Below are positions 1-5,410 of a DNA stretch of 8,741 nucleotides, in pieces. The DNA lies in the NCBI GenBank assembly GCA_024232355.1, contig JAAEPW010000952.1, positions 1 through 8,741 on the forward strand. Direction: 5' to 3'. The position numbers were made by a program, and so were the translations under genes. The notes under the pieces were generated by a model. It was not told the DNA's origin. It saw only the letters and a program-made list of their open reading frames with translations, and made no database searches. The number at the start of each line of letters is the position of its first letter. Position 1 is the stretch's first letter. The stretch is from Chloroflexota bacterium. GTDB taxonomy: Bacteria > Chloroflexota > Anaerolineae > B4-G1.

Positions 1-16
1 CGTCCACCTTGATCAT
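1..16 (-). CDS. istA: Start of istA, IS21-family transposase (partial, first five codons only)
   Basis: Only the first five codons are inside the window: ATG ATC AAG GTG GAC, giving MIKVD. IS21 transposases often begin this way before a helix-turn-helix segment. A GGAGGAGGAG ribosome binding site abuts the ATG, so its best-placed GGAGG lies about five bases away. IstA is the DDE transposase that cuts and joins the element ends together with the AAA+ helper IstB. The call rests on the N-terminus plus the terminal repeats upstream; five residues alone would not support it. Confidence 0.55.
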
Positions 17-26
17 CTCCTCCTCC

Positions 27-56
27 GGTATCTTGAGTTTTATCCTCAATGATACC
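27..56 (-). promoter_or_regulatory. Stem-loop in the istA leader directly upstream of its ribosome binding site
   Basis: GGTATC (27-32) plus TTGAG (33-37) pair with CTCAA (45-49) plus GATACC (51-56). This gives an 11-bp stem with one bulged base (50) and a 7-base loop. In the minus-strand RNA the stem ends exactly where the GGAGGAGGAG ribosome binding site (26-17) begins. It could limit translation from read-through transcripts or stabilise the leader; the role is inferred. Confidence 0.5.
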
Positions 57-66
57 AGATTATTGC

Positions 67-131
67 TCAGGTGGCCCTGTTTTCGATTGTCAAAACTTTG
101 TCAGGTGGCCCTGTTTTATATTATCAAAAAC
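67..131 (-). repeat. Two tandem-spaced terminal repeat units of the IS21-like end
   Basis: The units at 67-97 and 101-131 start 34 bp apart. They share a perfect 17-bp block, TCAGGTGGCCCTGTTTT on the plus strand, followed by a looser part containing ATCAAAA or GTCAAAA, for 26 identities over 31 bp. Repeated transposase-binding units inside each end are characteristic of IS21-family elements, so these are probably IstA binding sites. Confidence 0.7.
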
Positions 132-339
132 ATCCAAAGCTCTAGCCCTCGTCCCCGAGGGCGATTTGGGGTAGAAAATTACTCACAAGTCGATGTTTTG
201 TTGCATGGGCCGCCCCCGGGACCCTGTACTTGACAGTACCTGTCCTGGACCGACAGGGACAGGGTTCAGGACAAGTGCGGTGGCTATGAGCACTCTATAC
301 CAAGAGAACGTTAGAACTAAACTACCCTGCGTAAACGGC

Positions 340-379
340 GGACCGCCCCGAGACTCAAACAAGAGCCAAGGGGCGGTCC
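340..379. terminator. GC-rich stem-loop, possible terminator (better tail on the plus strand)
   Basis: GGACCGCCCC (340-349) and GGGGCGGTCC (370-379) form a perfect 10-bp stem around a 20-base loop. On the plus strand it is followed by TCTCCTTTT, a weak U-rich tail. On the minus strand, the direction of porB, the following bases (GCCGTTTACG) are not U-rich. It may act at the end of the por operon, be bidirectional, or mark the end of a plus-strand transcript that I could not identify. Confidence 0.45.
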
Positions 380-391
380 TCTCCTTTTGGT

Positions 392-429
392 GAGAGTGGC
401 AATTTTACGGCAAAATTGCTCGGCCTCTC
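392..429 (-). terminator. Stem-loop just beyond porB, possible terminator
   Basis: GCAATTTT (399-406) and AAAATTGC (412-419) form a perfect 8-bp stem with a five-base loop. Outer GAGAG (392-396) and CTCTC (425-429) extend it across an internal loop. It lies 22 bases past the porB stop. There is no U-tract after it on the minus strand, so it may protect the 3' end or pause transcription rather than be a classical Rho-independent terminator. Confidence 0.4.
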
Positions 430-451
430 GAAGAAAAGATTGTCTAAAAGT

Positions 452-1387
452 TTATGCTTCGCCGCACAGACGCAACAGGCGATCCCAGCGAGTGTCTACC
501 TCGCTCTGGAATTGGTCAATGATGTGCTCGTTCTCTGGCCTGAACAAGTGGCGGAAGCGTCCCTGTCGTTCCAGCCAGCGGATGACGGGCTGTTTCTCCT
601 TGGGCTTGTAGTTCAACTTCCACTCGCCATTGTCTACTTCGTAGAGCGGCCAGAAGCAGGTGTCTACTGCCAATTCGGTCAGCTCGATCGTCTCGCCGGT
701 GGCGTGTCGCCAGCCGCGGTTGCAGGAAGCGATCACGTTCATAAAGGCCGCACCACCGCAGTTGACGGCCTTGCGCGTCTTTTGCATCAAGTCCTTCCAG
801 CGGTGGGGAGAAGCCTGAGCCACGTAGGGGATGTTGTGAGCGGCCATAATGCCAGTCAAGTCCTTACGGGTCTGCTGTTTGCCAGGGATGACCTTGCCCG
901 CCGGTGAAGTGGTGGTGTGTGCGCCCAGAGGCGTAGCGCTGGAACGTTGGATACCGGTGTTCATATACGCCCCGTTGTCATAGCAGACGTAGAGCATCTG
1001 GTGACCACGTTCCATCGCGCCAGAGAGGGCCTGAAGGCCGATGTCATAGGTGCCGCCGTCGCCGCCAAAGGCGAGGAACTTTACGTTCTGCTCAGGAATC
1101 TTGCCCTGGCGGACCAAGCTCCGGTAGGCGGCCTCGACGCCACTCATGGTCGAAGCAGCATTCTCAAAAGCGTTGTGAATCCACGGCACTCGCCAGGCGG
1201 TGTAGGGATAGATGGTCGTCGCTACTTCCAGGCAGCCGGTGGCGTTGGCGATAACGACCGGGTCGTCAATCGCCGCCAGCATCTGCCGCACGACGATGGG
1301 CGCACCACAGCCCGCGCAAAGGCGCTGTCCTGGTGCTAACCGTTCCGGCCTTTTCATCAATTCTTTGGGTGTTAATTTGGTTGCCAT
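452..1387 (-). CDS. porB: 2-oxoacid (pyruvate):ferredoxin oxidoreductase, beta subunit
   Basis: This is the thiamine-diphosphate-binding subunit, acting with PorA, PorD and PorG to convert pyruvate plus CoA to acetyl-CoA, CO2 and reduced ferredoxin in the cytoplasm. Numbered from the ATG at 1387 (311 aa), it has CAGCG with Cys24 and Cys27, Cys52 (NATGC) and Cys222 (IASCNRGW), the four positions expected to hold a [4Fe-4S] cluster. It also has GGDGGTYDIG near 108-117 and YDNGAYMNTGIQRSSATP near 136-153, the ThDP/Mg2+ signature of this family. The length is normal for PorB. An ATG at 1393 overlaps the porA stop, but the GGGAG site is only two bases from it and eight from the ATG at 1387, so I prefer 1387. 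It is the last gene of the operon. Substrate choice (pyruvate versus branched-chain 2-oxoacids) is not settled by sequence alone. Confidence 0.93.
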   Translation of the reverse strand: MATKLTPKELMKRPERLAPGQRLCAGCGAPIVVRQMLAAIDDPVVIANATGCLEVATTIYPYTAWRVPWIHNAFENAASTMSGVEAAYRSLVRQGKIPEQNVKFLAFGGDGGTYDIGLQALSGAMERGHQMLYVCYDNGAYMNTGIQRSSATPLGAHTTTSPAGKVIPGKQQTRKDLTGIMAAHNIPYVAQASPHRWKDLMQKTRKAVNCGGAAFMNVIASCNRGWRHATGETIELTELAVDTCFWPLYEVDNGEWKLNYKPKEKQPVIRWLERQGRFRHLFRPENEHIIDQFQSEVDTRWDRLLRLCGEA

Positions 1388-1392
1388 TGTCA

Positions 1393-2580
1393 TTACTCCC
1401 GCACGCTCAAGTAGGTGACCATCTGCTCGACCTGGCCGGTCTCGGCCACATTCAGCATATCCCGGTAGACCGATTCGATCTCCCTGGGCAAAATATCCCG
1501 TCCGCCCAAACCATAGACATAGTCGGCCACCGGCACCCGCACACCGTGGAGCGACAGCGCCGCCGCCATTTCGAGGAACAGCGGGCCGGCGTTTTCCATC
1601 GCGCCAAAGGAGATGGAACGATCCATCACCGCGATCGCCTTGAGGTGGCCCAGGGCATCTACCAACTCTTTTGCCGGGAAAGGACGGAAAAGGCGCGGCT
1701 TGAGCAAGCCCACCTTTAGTCCCTCGCCCCGCAGTTGGTCCACGACCGCCTTGGTCGTCCCGGCCGTCGAGTTGGCGACGACGATGGCTACTTCTGCGTC
1801 TTCCAACTTGTAGGTTTCGAACAAGCCATAGTCACGGCCAAATTTTTTGTTAAACTCTTTCGCTACTTTTAGGACTACGCCCTGAGCGTTCTTCATCGCC
1901 TCGACCTGCTGGCGTTTGTGCTCATAGTAGTAATCGTAAAAGTCGAGCGGGCCGTAGGTCTTGGGGTTCTCAATGTCCAGGAGCGACCACTGGGCGTTAT
2001 AATCGCCTGCGAACGCCTTGACGTCGGCGTCCTCAAAAATCTCTACCCGCTCCATCCCGTGACTGGTAATAAAACCATCCTGGCAGACCGCCACTGGCAG
2101 CAGCACGTCAGGGTGCTCGCCAATGCGGACGGCCTGGATCATGTTATCGTACGCCTCTTGGCCGCTCTCAGAAAAGAGAATGATCCAGCCACTGTCTCGC
2201 ATACCCATCACGTCCGAGTGATCGCAGTGAATGTTGATGGGGGCCGACAGCGCCCGGTTGACCAAGCTCATCACGATGGGGCAACGGTTGGAGGCCGCAA
2301 TGTAGACGATCTCCCACATCAGCGCCAGGCCGTTGGCCGAGGTCGCCGTCATCACCCGTGCGCCTGCCGCCGACGCGCCAACGCAGGCGCTCATCGCGCT
2401 ATGCTCACTCTCTACACAGACAAACTCGGTGTCTACCAACCCGTCAGAGACAAAGTCGGCGAACTTTTGAACCGTAGAGGTCTGAGGCGTGATGGGGTAA
2501 GCGGCCACCACGTCGGGGTTGATCTGGCGCATCGCCGTAGCGACCGCCTCGTTTCCGGCTAGTGCTTTAAATTTACTCAT
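1393..2580 (-). CDS. porA: 2-oxoacid (pyruvate):ferredoxin oxidoreductase, alpha subunit
   Basis: This alpha subunit has 395 aa, the usual PorA length. The N-terminal pyrimidine-binding domain shows AAYPITPQTS at about 26-35, VESEHSA at 56-62 (the glutamate that activates the thiamine ring is expected here) and NRALSAPINIHCDHSDVM at 108-125. The C-terminal domain, from about 260, ends with YVYGLGGRD at 354-362. The start is the ATG at 2580, preceded by AGGAG at suitable distance. It overlaps the porD stop by 8 bases, which suggests coupled translation. The frame stays open further upstream to 2733, but that extension lies inside porD and has no family similarity. With PorB it forms the active site; the cysteine-rich delta subunit carries electrons away. 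Confidence 0.94.
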   Translation of the reverse strand: MSKFKALAGNEAVATAMRQINPDVVAAYPITPQTSTVQKFADFVSDGLVDTEFVCVESEHSAMSACVGASAAGARVMTATSANGLALMWEIVYIAASNRCPIVMSLVNRALSAPINIHCDHSDVMGMRDSGWIILFSESGQEAYDNMIQAVRIGEHPDVLLPVAVCQDGFITSHGMERVEIFEDADVKAFAGDYNAQWSLLDIENPKTYGPLDFYDYYYEHKRQQVEAMKNAQGVVLKVAKEFNKKFGRDYGLFETYKLEDAEVAIVVANSTAGTTKAVVDQLRGEGLKVGLLKPRLFRPFPAKELVDALGHLKAIAVMDRSISFGAMENAGPLFLEMAAALSLHGVRVPVADYVYGLGGRDILPREIESVYRDMLNVAETGQVEQMVTYLSVRE

Positions 2581-2935
2581 TGCCCTGCTCCTGGAACTTG
2601 CCTTCTTCGATGATACGAATGCATAGACGGGCATCGTCCTGCGCCAATTCCTCTCCCGCCTTGCGAATTGTTGTTTTATTGACAGGGCAAATCGCCGCGC
2701 AGATGCCGCAGCCCTTACAATAGTCCAGGTCAAAACCGAGCATTTTTTCGTTCTCAGTGTCTACCAAGATGCTGGAATCGGGGCAGAACAACCAGCATTG
2801 GAAGCAGTGGGTGCACTTGGCCTCTCCGTGAACCGGGCGGAAGGCCCGCCAGCCTCCGGTGTGGTATTCGACCGAGTTCCCTGCCTCTAGAATCATCCCG
2901 GCAATGGGAATATCTCGCCATCCTTTTAATGTCAT
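2573..2935 (-). CDS. porD: 2-oxoacid (pyruvate):ferredoxin oxidoreductase, delta subunit (2x[4Fe-4S] ferredoxin-like)
   Basis: This is the electron-transfer subunit, 120 aa. Two classical CxxCxxCxxxCP motifs lie at Cys41/44/47/51 and Cys73/76/79/83, each expected to bind one [4Fe-4S] cluster by the usual crossed pairing. The about 40-residue N-terminal extension (GWRDIPIAGMILEAGNS...) is typical of PorD rather than of free ferredoxins. It passes electrons from the PorB cluster towards external ferredoxin. The ATG at 2935 has AGGAGAG seven bases upstream, and the gene starts 16 bases after the gamma subunit stop. Its stop overlaps the porA start. Confidence 0.93.
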   Translation of the reverse strand: MTLKGWRDIPIAGMILEAGNSVEYHTGGWRAFRPVHGEAKCTHCFQCWLFCPDSSILVDTENEKMLGFDLDYCKGCGICAAICPVNKTTIRKAGEELAQDDARLCIRIIEEGKFQEQGNE

Positions 2936-2951
2936 AATGTGTCTCTCCTAC

Positions 2952-3524
2952 CTAACCTTGTTGTACTTCTTGAGCCGCGCGACGCAGCGCTTTGACGTTG
3001 GACTCGACAGCTTGCGCCGTGATCTTTTTGCCAAACCAGGCTTTGAGCTGCTCGGTCAACTCGTCTACGTCGAACAGGCCCGTTGCACTGGCGAACGCTC
3101 CCAGCATAGGGGTGTTGGTGATCTCTCGCCCCATCTCTTCGATCGCGATGCTGCTGGCGTTCACGGTAAAGGCCTTGCCGGTATGGAAACCGGTGGCCTC
3201 TCGCACCTCGGCCGGGCTCATCGCGGTGTTGACCAACAATGTGCCGTCTTCTTTGAGCCCCTCGGCCACCGGCACCGTTCCCAGCAATGTGGGATCGAGC
3301 ACCAGCACCACGTCGGGCTCTTCGATCTGTGAGTGAATGGTAATCGGGTTCGTACTGAGGCGGGTGAAAGCGCGAATCGGCGCGCCCATCCGCTCCGGCC
3401 CATAGTCGGGGAAGGCCTGGAAATATTGGCCAGTGCCCATCGCGGTCTCTGCCAGCAACTTGCCAGCCGTGACCACGCCCTGCCCCCCGCGACCGTGCCA
3501 CCGGATTTCGGTCAATTCTGCCAT
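2952..3524 (-). CDS. porG: 2-oxoacid (pyruvate):ferredoxin oxidoreductase, gamma subunit
   Basis: This gamma subunit (190 aa, normal length) is the first gene of the operon. GRGGQGVVTAGKLLAE at 11-26 is the family's glycine-rich motif, followed by FPDYGPERMGAPIRAF at 38-53. In related enzymes this domain corresponds to the CoA-binding part. The start is the ATG at 3524 with AAGGAG seven bases upstream (3532-3537). The order gamma-delta-alpha-beta is the same as the bacterial and archaeal four-subunit POR operons known from Thermotoga-like organisms. A four-subunit enzyme, instead of the single-chain PFOR of many clostridia, fits an anaerobic, ferredoxin-based metabolism. It could also be a 2-oxoisovalerate-type enzyme. 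Confidence 0.92.
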   Translation of the reverse strand: MAELTEIRWHGRGGQGVVTAGKLLAETAMGTGQYFQAFPDYGPERMGAPIRAFTRLSTNPITIHSQIEEPDVVLVLDPTLLGTVPVAEGLKEDGTLLVNTAMSPAEVREATGFHTGKAFTVNASSIAIEEMGREITNTPMLGAFASATGLFDVDELTEQLKAWFGKKITAQAVESNVKALRRAAQEVQQG

Positions 3525-3748
3525 AACGTTTCTCCTTGCTTAATATGGATTACGGATTCGTGGAATCAAGAGCCTACGGCTCCAATTTTCTATTTTGCCA
3601 CAAAATGATGGTTTGCGCCAGTGAGAAAGGCGTCGCTTTGAATGTGACGTTTGTCATTTACCGATCAGGTTTGGACACAGAGAATCACAGAGTGTACAAA
3701 AAAGTTTTTCTCAGTGATCCTCTGAGACATTTTCTGTGAATTTCTGTG
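3525..3748. other. Spacer between operons 1 and 2, with hairpins next to the por start
   Basis: This gap holds the leader of porG, two adjacent short hairpins, a weak dyad (3643-3658) and the CACAGAG-type repeat (3675-3749). The hairpins are GATTC/GAATC around GTG at 3555-3567 and GAGCC/GGCTC around TAC at 3570-3582. No gene is seen. The por promoter must lie here unless operon 1 reads through, but I could not assign it with confidence. Confidence 0.5.
3643..3658. promoter_or_regulatory. CRP/FNR-like dyad upstream of porG (weak)
   Basis: TGTGA, six bases, TCATT. The left half matches the CRP-family half-site and the right half matches only three bases. It lies about 120-135 bases upstream of the porG start codon. 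A CRP/FNR-family regulator would make sense for an oxygen-sensitive enzyme, but a match of this size can occur by chance. Confidence 0.2.
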
Positions 3749-3749
3749 T
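3675..3749. repeat. CACAGAG-type inverted repeat with inner hairpin, likely transcription end of operon 1
   Basis: An 18-base arm at 3675-3692 pairs with 3732-3749 with 15 of 18 matches. The left arm itself contains two CACAGAG copies three bases apart. Inside lies CTCAG/CTGAG (3710-3714 and 3722-3726) with a seven-base loop, next to AAAAAAGTTTTT (3698-3709). The right arm runs into the stop codon of the phosphatase gene. On the minus strand the inner hairpin is followed by AAAAACTTTTTT, so it could terminate operon 1. The ACACAGAG style of repeat resembles dispersed spacer repeats that I recall from environmental bacterial genomes; the copy number here is unknown. Confidence 0.5.
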
Positions 3750-4588
3750 TACAGTCCAGGCTGAGCAGTTACCTGGTCAGGATGCGGCGCAGCGGCTCCT
3801 CGCTGGATAACGCACAGCATTTGGTCGTGGATGCGGCCGTTGGAGGCGACCACAAACTCGCCAGAGACGCAGTTGGGGCTGCCCTCAAAGTCGGTCACTT
3901 GTCCGCCAGCCTCTCGCACCAGCAATATGCCCGCGCCAATGTCCCACGGGTTGAGTTGAAACTCCCAATAGCCGTCGAGCCGGCCGCAGGCGACGTAGGC
4001 AATGTCCAAACAAGCGGCCCCTGCCCGGCGCACACCCTGACTACGGCGCAAAAAATGATCGAGGCGCTCGGTGTTGTTGTCGGGGATAGTGCGGCGGTCA
4101 TAGGGAAATCCAGTCGCCAGAAATGCGTCGGCCAGATGCTCGACACCAGAGACGTGGATCGACTGACCGTTGAGCGTGGCCCCACCCCCGGCAGTCGCGG
4201 CAAAAGTCTCGTCCCGCAGCGGATCATGGACCACGCCAACGACGGGCTGCCCATCGTCTAGCAGCGCCACCGTGACGCCAACGTGGGGAAAACCGTGGGC
4301 AAAATTATTGGTGCCGTCCAGCGGGTCGATCACCCACGTGGGTGGACCGGGCGTGTGCCACTCGTCTCCCCCGCCCTCCTCGGCTAAAATACGGTGACCG
4401 GGGAAGGCTGCGCGCAGGCGGTTGACGATCACCTCTTCGGCCGCGGTATCGGTCTCGGTGACGGGATTCACCACTCCCTTGAACCCGACACGCGTGAGCG
4501 AGGTGAGTGGAAAAGCGTCGCGCACGATACCACCGGCCTCGTGGACGATGGCGATAGCTGTCTCCAGAATGGATCCGTAATTCATCAC
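3749..4588 (-). CDS. Inositol monophosphatase family phosphatase
   Basis: This is a Mg2+-dependent phosphatase of the inositol monophosphatase superfamily, hydrolysing a sugar- or inositol-type phosphate in the cytoplasm. Numbered from the GTG at 4588 (279 aa), it shows NPVTETD at 41-47 and ILAEEGG at 67-73 (Glu70). WVIDPLDGTNNFAHGFP spans 85-101, with Asp88 and Asp91, and NPWDIGAG spans 213-220, with Asp216, followed by REAGG. These are the three-metal-site residues of the family, so it should be active. The GTG at 4588 and ATG at 4585 are adjacent; the ATG overlaps the stop of the preceding gene (TGATG) and may be the real start, with GAGG upstream. Substrate cannot be told: inositol-1-phosphate, histidinol phosphate, fructose-1,6-bisphosphate and adenosine 3',5'-bisphosphate are all used by members. 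Confidence 0.88.
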   Translation of the reverse strand: MMNYGSILETAIAIVHEAGGIVRDAFPLTSLTRVGFKGVVNPVTETDTAAEEVIVNRLRAAFPGHRILAEEGGGDEWHTPGPPTWVIDPLDGTNNFAHGFPHVGVTVALLDDGQPVVGVVHDPLRDETFAATAGGGATLNGQSIHVSGVEHLADAFLATGFPYDRRTIPDNNTERLDHFLRRSQGVRRAGAACLDIAYVACGRLDGYWEFQLNPWDIGAGILLVREAGGQVTDFEGSPNCVSGEFVVASNGRIHDQMLCVIQRGAAAPHPDQVTAQPGL

Positions 4589-5406
4589 GTCTCACGCCTC
4601 ACGACCCGATAAGCATCGGGGCGGCGGTCCTCGTAAACAGTGAGGTGGCGGCGCGCTACACGGACTTTGCGCAAGTCGATCTGGGTGATCAACAGCCGTT
4701 CTTGGTCATCCCCCTCCACCGGCGCGTTCCCCCACGGGTCCACGATGCACGAGCGACCGGGAAACTCGGTCTCCCCATCGTTGCCCACGCGGTTGCAGGC
4801 AGCGACGAACAACTCATTCTCCACGGCGCGGGCGCGGGCCAGGATGAGCCAGGCTTCAAGGCGCGGCACCGGCCATTGGGCAGGTATCAGGAAAAGAACC
4901 GCCCCAGCCAGCGCCATCTCGCGCAAAAGCTCGGGGAACCGGATATCGTAGCAAATGGCCAGCCCCACCGGGCCCCAAGGTGTGGGGCAGAGGATGGCGT
5001 GGTCGCCGGGGATCAGGTAACGCGGCTCCTCCATCAGGCGAAAGAGATGGACTTTGCGGTATGATCCCAAGAGCGCACCATCAGGCGCGTAGAGGACGGC
5101 GGTGTTGGAAACGCCGCCCTCGTGCCGTTCCATCGTCGAACCGGCCAAATAGAGGCCAAACTCGCGAGCCAGCGCCGACATCTGGGCAAAGCCCCCTTCT
5201 CCCAGCGGAGAAGCCCATTCCGCGGCTCGTGTCAGGTCGTAGCCGTGGAGCCACAGTTCGGGCAACAGCATCAGGTCGGCACCGGCCGCGCTGGCCTGGG
5301 CCGCGAAATTTCGTGCGCGGGCCAAGTTGGCCTCGGGTTGGCCGACAGTGACGTCTATTTGAGCCAGCGCGATGGTAATAGTTTCTTGCTTTGTTATAGT
5401 GTCCAC
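4585..5406 (-). CDS. Nitrilase-superfamily (carbon-nitrogen) hydrolase, omega-amidase-like
   Basis: This hydrolase cleaves a C-N bond of an amide, probably small and soluble. The catalytic triad is visible, numbered from the GTG at 5406 (273 aa): Glu50 in LLPELW, Lys118 in SYRKVHLF and Cys152 in AICYDIRFPEL. The later segment PAQWPVPRLEAWLILARARA followed by NRVGNDG resembles the omega-amidase (Nit2/YafV) branch, which converts 2-oxoglutaramate or 2-oxosuccinamate to the oxoacid. That substrate is inferred from similarity. The frame is open upstream to 5484, but that part overlaps the O-antigen-ligase gene. The GTG at 5406 has GGGAG nine bases upstream and sits four bases after the previous stop, so I chose it. 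Its stop overlaps the phosphatase start. Confidence 0.88.
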   Translation of the reverse strand: MDTITKQETITIALAQIDVTVGQPEANLARARNFAAQASAAGADLMLLPELWLHGYDLTRAAEWASPLGEGGFAQMSALAREFGLYLAGSTMERHEGGVSNTAVLYAPDGALLGSYRKVHLFRLMEEPRYLIPGDHAILCPTPWGPVGLAICYDIRFPELLREMALAGAVLFLIPAQWPVPRLEAWLILARARAVENELFVAACNRVGNDGETEFPGRSCIVDPWGNAPVEGDDQERLLITQIDLRKVRVARRHLTVYEDRRPDAYRVVRRET

Positions 5407-5410
5407 TATT

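Larger units (their letters stand above)
1..132 (-). mobile_element. Outer (5') end of an IS21-family insertion sequence, running off the left edge
   Basis: Read on the minus strand, this stretch begins at 132 with TGTTTTTGATAA and carries two copies of a 31-bp unit (131-101 and 97-67). It then has a short leader and a start codon at 16 opening with M-I-K-V-D behind a strong purine-rich ribosome binding site. Multiple internal copies of the terminal repeat, a 5' TG, and istA transcribed inwards from that end are known traits of IS21-family elements. The body (most of istA, and istB) lies outside the window. The outer boundary at 132 is inferred from where repeat similarity stops and from the terminal TG; no target-site duplication can be tested because the other end is not visible. 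Confidence 0.66.
133..451. other. Gene-free, palindrome-rich spacer between the IS21 end and porB
   Basis: No credible reading frame is seen here. The stretch holds several short inverted repeats. GCCCTCG/CGAGGGC (145-151 and 156-162) has a four-base loop. GTACT/AGTAC lies around 226-239. ACCCTGT/ACAGGGT (221-227 and 259-265), CCTGTCC/GGACAGG (239-245 and 257-263) and GTCCTG/CAGGAC (242-247 and 267-272) nest in the same place and compete with one another. Two larger stem-loops nearer porB are listed separately. The nested set could be an IS or repeat remnant or a structured RNA; nothing in it is recognised. Confidence 0.5.

Noticed and set aside
67..117. Two 17-bp direct repeats considered as a CRISPR fragment
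   Set aside because: There are only two copies, the spacing is too short for spacers, and the flanking similarity with an adjacent istA-like start explains them as IS21 terminal repeats.
145..162. GCCCTCG/CGAGGGC hairpin as a Rho-independent terminator
   Set aside because: There is no U-tract after the stem on either strand and no gene ends next to it.
193..393. 66-residue plus-strand frame in the left spacer
   Set aside because: It spans several inverted repeats including the terminator-like stem, has no ribosome binding site and a composition without recognisable features.
416..907. Plus-strand open frame opposite porB
   Set aside because: It is a shadow of a clearly identified gene, has no recognisable domain, and begins inside a stem-loop region.
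2581..2733. Longer porA start giving about 51 extra N-terminal residues
   Set aside because: It lies entirely in porD, is arginine- and serine-rich without family similarity, and the ATG at 2580 has a good ribosome binding site and the normal PorA N-terminus.
3540..3569. TTGATT-18 bp-TATTAA as the por promoter (minus strand)
   Set aside because: Transcription would begin around 3533, inside the porG ribosome binding site (3532-3537), leaving it cut; the match to consensus is also modest.
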